Assembly (NCBI GenBank): GCA_029288475.1
Contig: JARIHA010000185.1
Span: forward strand, 1-6,343
Direction of reading: 5' to 3'
Source: Candidatus Tayloriibacteriota bacterium
Lineage (GTDB): Bacteria > Patescibacteriota > Minisyncoccia > Phycocordibacterales > JARIHA01
Length of the DNA: 6,343 bases
Shown piece by piece: positions 4,495 to 6,343 of this stretch (position 1 is its first letter; every line of letters begins with the position of its first letter). Below the pieces are notes generated by a model. It worked only from the letters and a program-made list of their open reading frames with translations, was not told where the DNA came from and did no database searches. Made by a program: the position numbers and the translations under genes.

Positions 4495-6343
4495 AATTAC
4501 CAGGTTGATAAGTCTATCTTTGATAAAGATGATTTTAACAGGTTTTTTGCCATTTGTCCACTTTTGGACTTCCGGAAGTGCCTGTGCCTGCCTCTCGAGT
4601 TCTGCTTGGTCCGGCTCCCCTTCAATATGAAGCTCGGCTCTTACTTTGCCGTTCACCTGGACTGCCATTTTTCTTGTTTCCGAACCAATTTTTGAAGGAT
4701 CAAACTGCGGCCATGCCTCAAGATGAATTGATTTTTTGTTTCCGAGCTCTGCCCATAATTCCTCAGCAGCATGAGGGGCAAACGGGGCTAGTAATTTGAG
4801 AAATTCCTGCCAGATCGACTGGCAAACTTCTGCTGCTTTTTCAAATTCATTGAGAAGTATCATCAAGCCTGATACACAAGTATTGAATCGCATTGCTTCA
4901 ATGTCTTCGCTGACTTTCTTTATTGTTCTGTGAAGAGCGCTCTCTGCTGATTTATCAGAAGTACTATTTTTTACATTTATTCTTTCCTGCATTTTCCAAA
5001 CTCGTTCGATGAATCTTCTTACTCCTACAATACTATCTGTAGACCATACTACATGCTGATCGAATGGTCCCATAAACATTTCATAGAGACGAAGACTGTC
5101 GGCACCGTAGATTTCAATTATCTTATCTGGGTTAACTACATTTCCTTTCGATTTTGACATTTTTTCCCCACCTTCCGCCAAAATCAATCCTTGAGAAGTT
5201 CTTTTTTGATACGGTTCTGAAGTAGGTACCAATCCGAGATCAAAAAGAAATTTATGCCAGAAGCGAGAGTAAAGCAAGTGTAGAGTGGTATGCTCCATTC
5301 CCCCGTTATACCAGTCCACCGGAGTCCAATAATCAAGTTTTGAGCGATCCGCAAATGCCTTTTTGTTCTTTGGGTCTACATAACGAAGATAATACCAGCT
5401 TGAGCCCGCCCAGTTTGGCATTGTGTCGGTCTCACGTTTTGCAGGACCTTTACAGCTTGGACATTTTACGTTCACCCATTTGGTAATGAGAGCTAGGGGA
5501 GATTCTCCAGTGTCAGTAGGCTGATAATTCTTTACTGAAGGAAGCTTGACCGGCAACTCTTTCTCGGGAACTGGCACGATGCCGCATTGCGCACAATGAA
5601 TTACCGGTATAGGCTCTCCCCAATATCGCTGACGAGAAAATACCCAATCTCGAAGTTTATAATTTACTGTTTTTTCTGCATAACCTTTTGTAACCAAATA
5701 TTCGATGATGTCTTTTCGTACTTCAGACCATTCTCTGCCTTTAAATTCAGCCGGCTCAGTCAGAATTCCATTCTTAACAACAGGCTTTTCAATCCCCAAA
5801 TACCGCTCCCAGATCAATTTCAGATCAGGACGATTGATGTAATTCAATACTTTCTCCTTTTCAATCCATACTAGTTCATGCAAAGCTTCCTCTTCCTTAG
5901 AAATCTCTTTCTTATCTCCATTCTTCAATGTAAAGAAAAGTGGAGTGATATGCGCGAATCGATTGACCTTTTTTACCTTTTGATAAAATTGAGAATGAAC
6001 AGTTCCACCAAGCTTTTTTACAAATTCAACATTTTTGTAGCCAGTCTCTTCTGTAATCTCCCGTTTGCCAGTATCTTCAGGATTTTCATTACCTTCAATA
6101 CCTCCAACCACAAAACCTTTCCAGTCTGTAGCTTTCCAATTCAAACAAAGATATTTTTCTTCGGACCAATGCTTGATCACGCATACTACGGCGTTTCTTT
6201 CTTCAAGAGGAAGCTCGGGCCTGACCGCATCTTCATCATCTTTTCGAGCAAACAAAGGCTCTGCAACCTCATGCAAAGGTAAATTATATTTTTTAGCAAA
6301 AGCAAAATCGCGATCATCATGAGCGCTGCAGTTCACTATTCCC
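4489..6343 (-). CDS. leuS: Leucyl-tRNA synthetase, C-terminal two-thirds, with a Nudix domain in the CP1 editing region
   Basis: LeuRS charges tRNA-Leu and edits mischarged tRNA. The frame is open to the window edge and reads GIVNCSAHDDRD at its start, so the GTG at 6336 is an internal Val, not the start; the HIGH-containing N-terminus lies outside. Numbering from that Val: the AHDDRD editing motif with its conserved Asp at 5-10; a Nudix domain at about 48-182 with an intact Nudix box (G-x5-E-x7-REITEETGY, 78-100); return to LeuRS at about 190 (ILTEPAEFKG); RDWVFSRQRYWG at 229-240; a zinc-ribbon-like pair C248/C251 and C292/C295; GGMEHTTLHLLYSRF of the catalytic core; KMSKS at 392-396; a helical anticodon-binding domain about 440-550; and a C-terminal domain ending INLVIG. 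Everything visible is intact. The Nudix piece is an addition relative to E. coli LeuRS, where a short linker joins the same flanking segments. Confidence 0.97.
   Translation of the reverse strand, partial: GIVNCSAHDDRDFAFAKKYNLPLHEVAEPLFARKDDEDAVRPELPLEERNAVVCVIKHWSEEKYLCLNWKATDWKGFVVGGIEGNENPEDTGKREITEETGYKNVEFVKKLGGTVHSQFYQKVKKVNRFAHITPLFFTLKNGDKKEISKEEEALHELVWIEKEKVLNYINRPDLKLIWERYLGIEKPVVKNGILTEPAEFKGREWSEVRKDIIEYLVTKGYAEKTVNYKLRDWVFSRQRYWGEPIPVIHCAQCGIVPVPEKELPVKLPSVKNYQPTDTGESPLALITKWVNVKCPSCKGPAKRETDTMPNWAGSSWYYLRYVDPKNKKAFADRSKLDYWTPVDWYNGGMEHTTLHLLYSRFWHKFLFDLGLVPTSEPYQKRTSQGLILAEGGEKMSKSKGNVVNPDKIIEIYGADSLRLYEMFMGPFDQHVVWSTDSIVGVRRFIERVWKMQERINVKNSTSDKSAESALHRTIKKVSEDIEAMRFNTCVSGLMILLNEFEKAAEVCQSIWQEFLKLLAPFAPHAAEELWAELGNKKSIHLEAWPQFDPSKIGSETRKMAVQVNGKVRAELHIEGEPDQAELERQAQALPEVQKWTNGKKPVKIIFIKDRLINLVIG
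5791..6195 (-). other. Nudix hydrolase domain inserted in LeuRS
   Basis: About 135 residues, starting at NAVVCVIKHW and ending near IWERYLGI, form a recognisable Nudix domain. The Nudix box is encoded at 6037-6105 and keeps every consensus residue, including the metal-binding REITEE helix. Nudix enzymes usually hydrolyse nucleoside diphosphates linked to another group. Here the domain is in frame inside the editing region of LeuRS, between the AHDDRD motif and the segment leading to RDWVFSRQRYWG. Its substrate is unknown. Confidence 0.92.

Noticed and set aside
5587..6322. Several plus-strand frames of 85-134 codons opposite leuS
   Set aside because: They are complements of the LeuRS/Nudix coding region, rich in Phe, Ile and Ser, with no start signals or recognisable motifs.
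6334..6336. GTG at 6336 as the start of a Nudix/LeuRS-like protein
   Set aside because: The frame continues upstream without a stop to the window edge as GIV-NCSAHD, which fits the LeuRS editing domain, so this is an internal valine.

Overview
The window looks like chromosomal DNA from a Patescibacteria / Candidate Phyla Radiation bacterium, probably of the Parcubacteria group. No taxonomic marker is decisive. The inference rests on a leucyl-tRNA synthetase with a Nudix domain inside its editing region, a lone sigma-region-4/HARE-HTH protein, a membrane protein resembling the N-terminal part of CPR VirD4-like ATPases, short intergenic gaps, moderate-to-low GC and an absence of clear Shine-Dalgarno sequences. 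I see no tRNA, rRNA, CRISPR array, transposase or phage structural gene.

Layout, left to right. (1) 1-568, minus: the N-terminal part of mnmA (tRNA 2-thiouridine synthase). It is cut by the window edge and broken by a one-base homopolymer frameshift at 193-197. (2) 569-652: a divergent promoter region with a good sigma-70-type promoter pointing rightward. (3) 653-916, plus: a small 87-residue protein of unknown function, followed by a clear intrinsic terminator. (4) 970-1074: a long, nearly perfect fold-back repeat between two convergent genes. (5) 1102-2058, minus: mltG, the endolytic murein transglycosylase. It lies 12 nt downstream of (6) 2071-3288, minus: an uncharacterised membrane-anchored protein; the two form a likely operon. 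(7) 3298-3345: a promoter for that operon whose -35 box sits in the loop of the upstream gene's terminator, predicting an almost leaderless mRNA. (8) 3360-4391, minus: a sigma-region-4 plus HARE-HTH protein with its own promoter and a small 5' UTR hairpin. (9) 4489-6343, minus: the C-terminal two-thirds of leuS, running off the right edge.

Functionally the window mixes translation genes (leuS, mnmA), cell-wall growth (mltG) and two CPR-type proteins of unknown role. Apart from the small plus-strand gene, everything is read leftward. The leftward genes are probably at least three transcription units: leuS; the sigma4-HARE gene; and the membrane-protein/mltG pair. mnmA is separated from mltG by the oppositely oriented small gene. 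The points most worth a second look are the Nudix insertion in LeuRS, the sigma4-HARE architecture, the stand-alone VirD4-N-terminus-like protein, the promoter embedded in a terminator, the long fold-back repeat and the mnmA frameshift.
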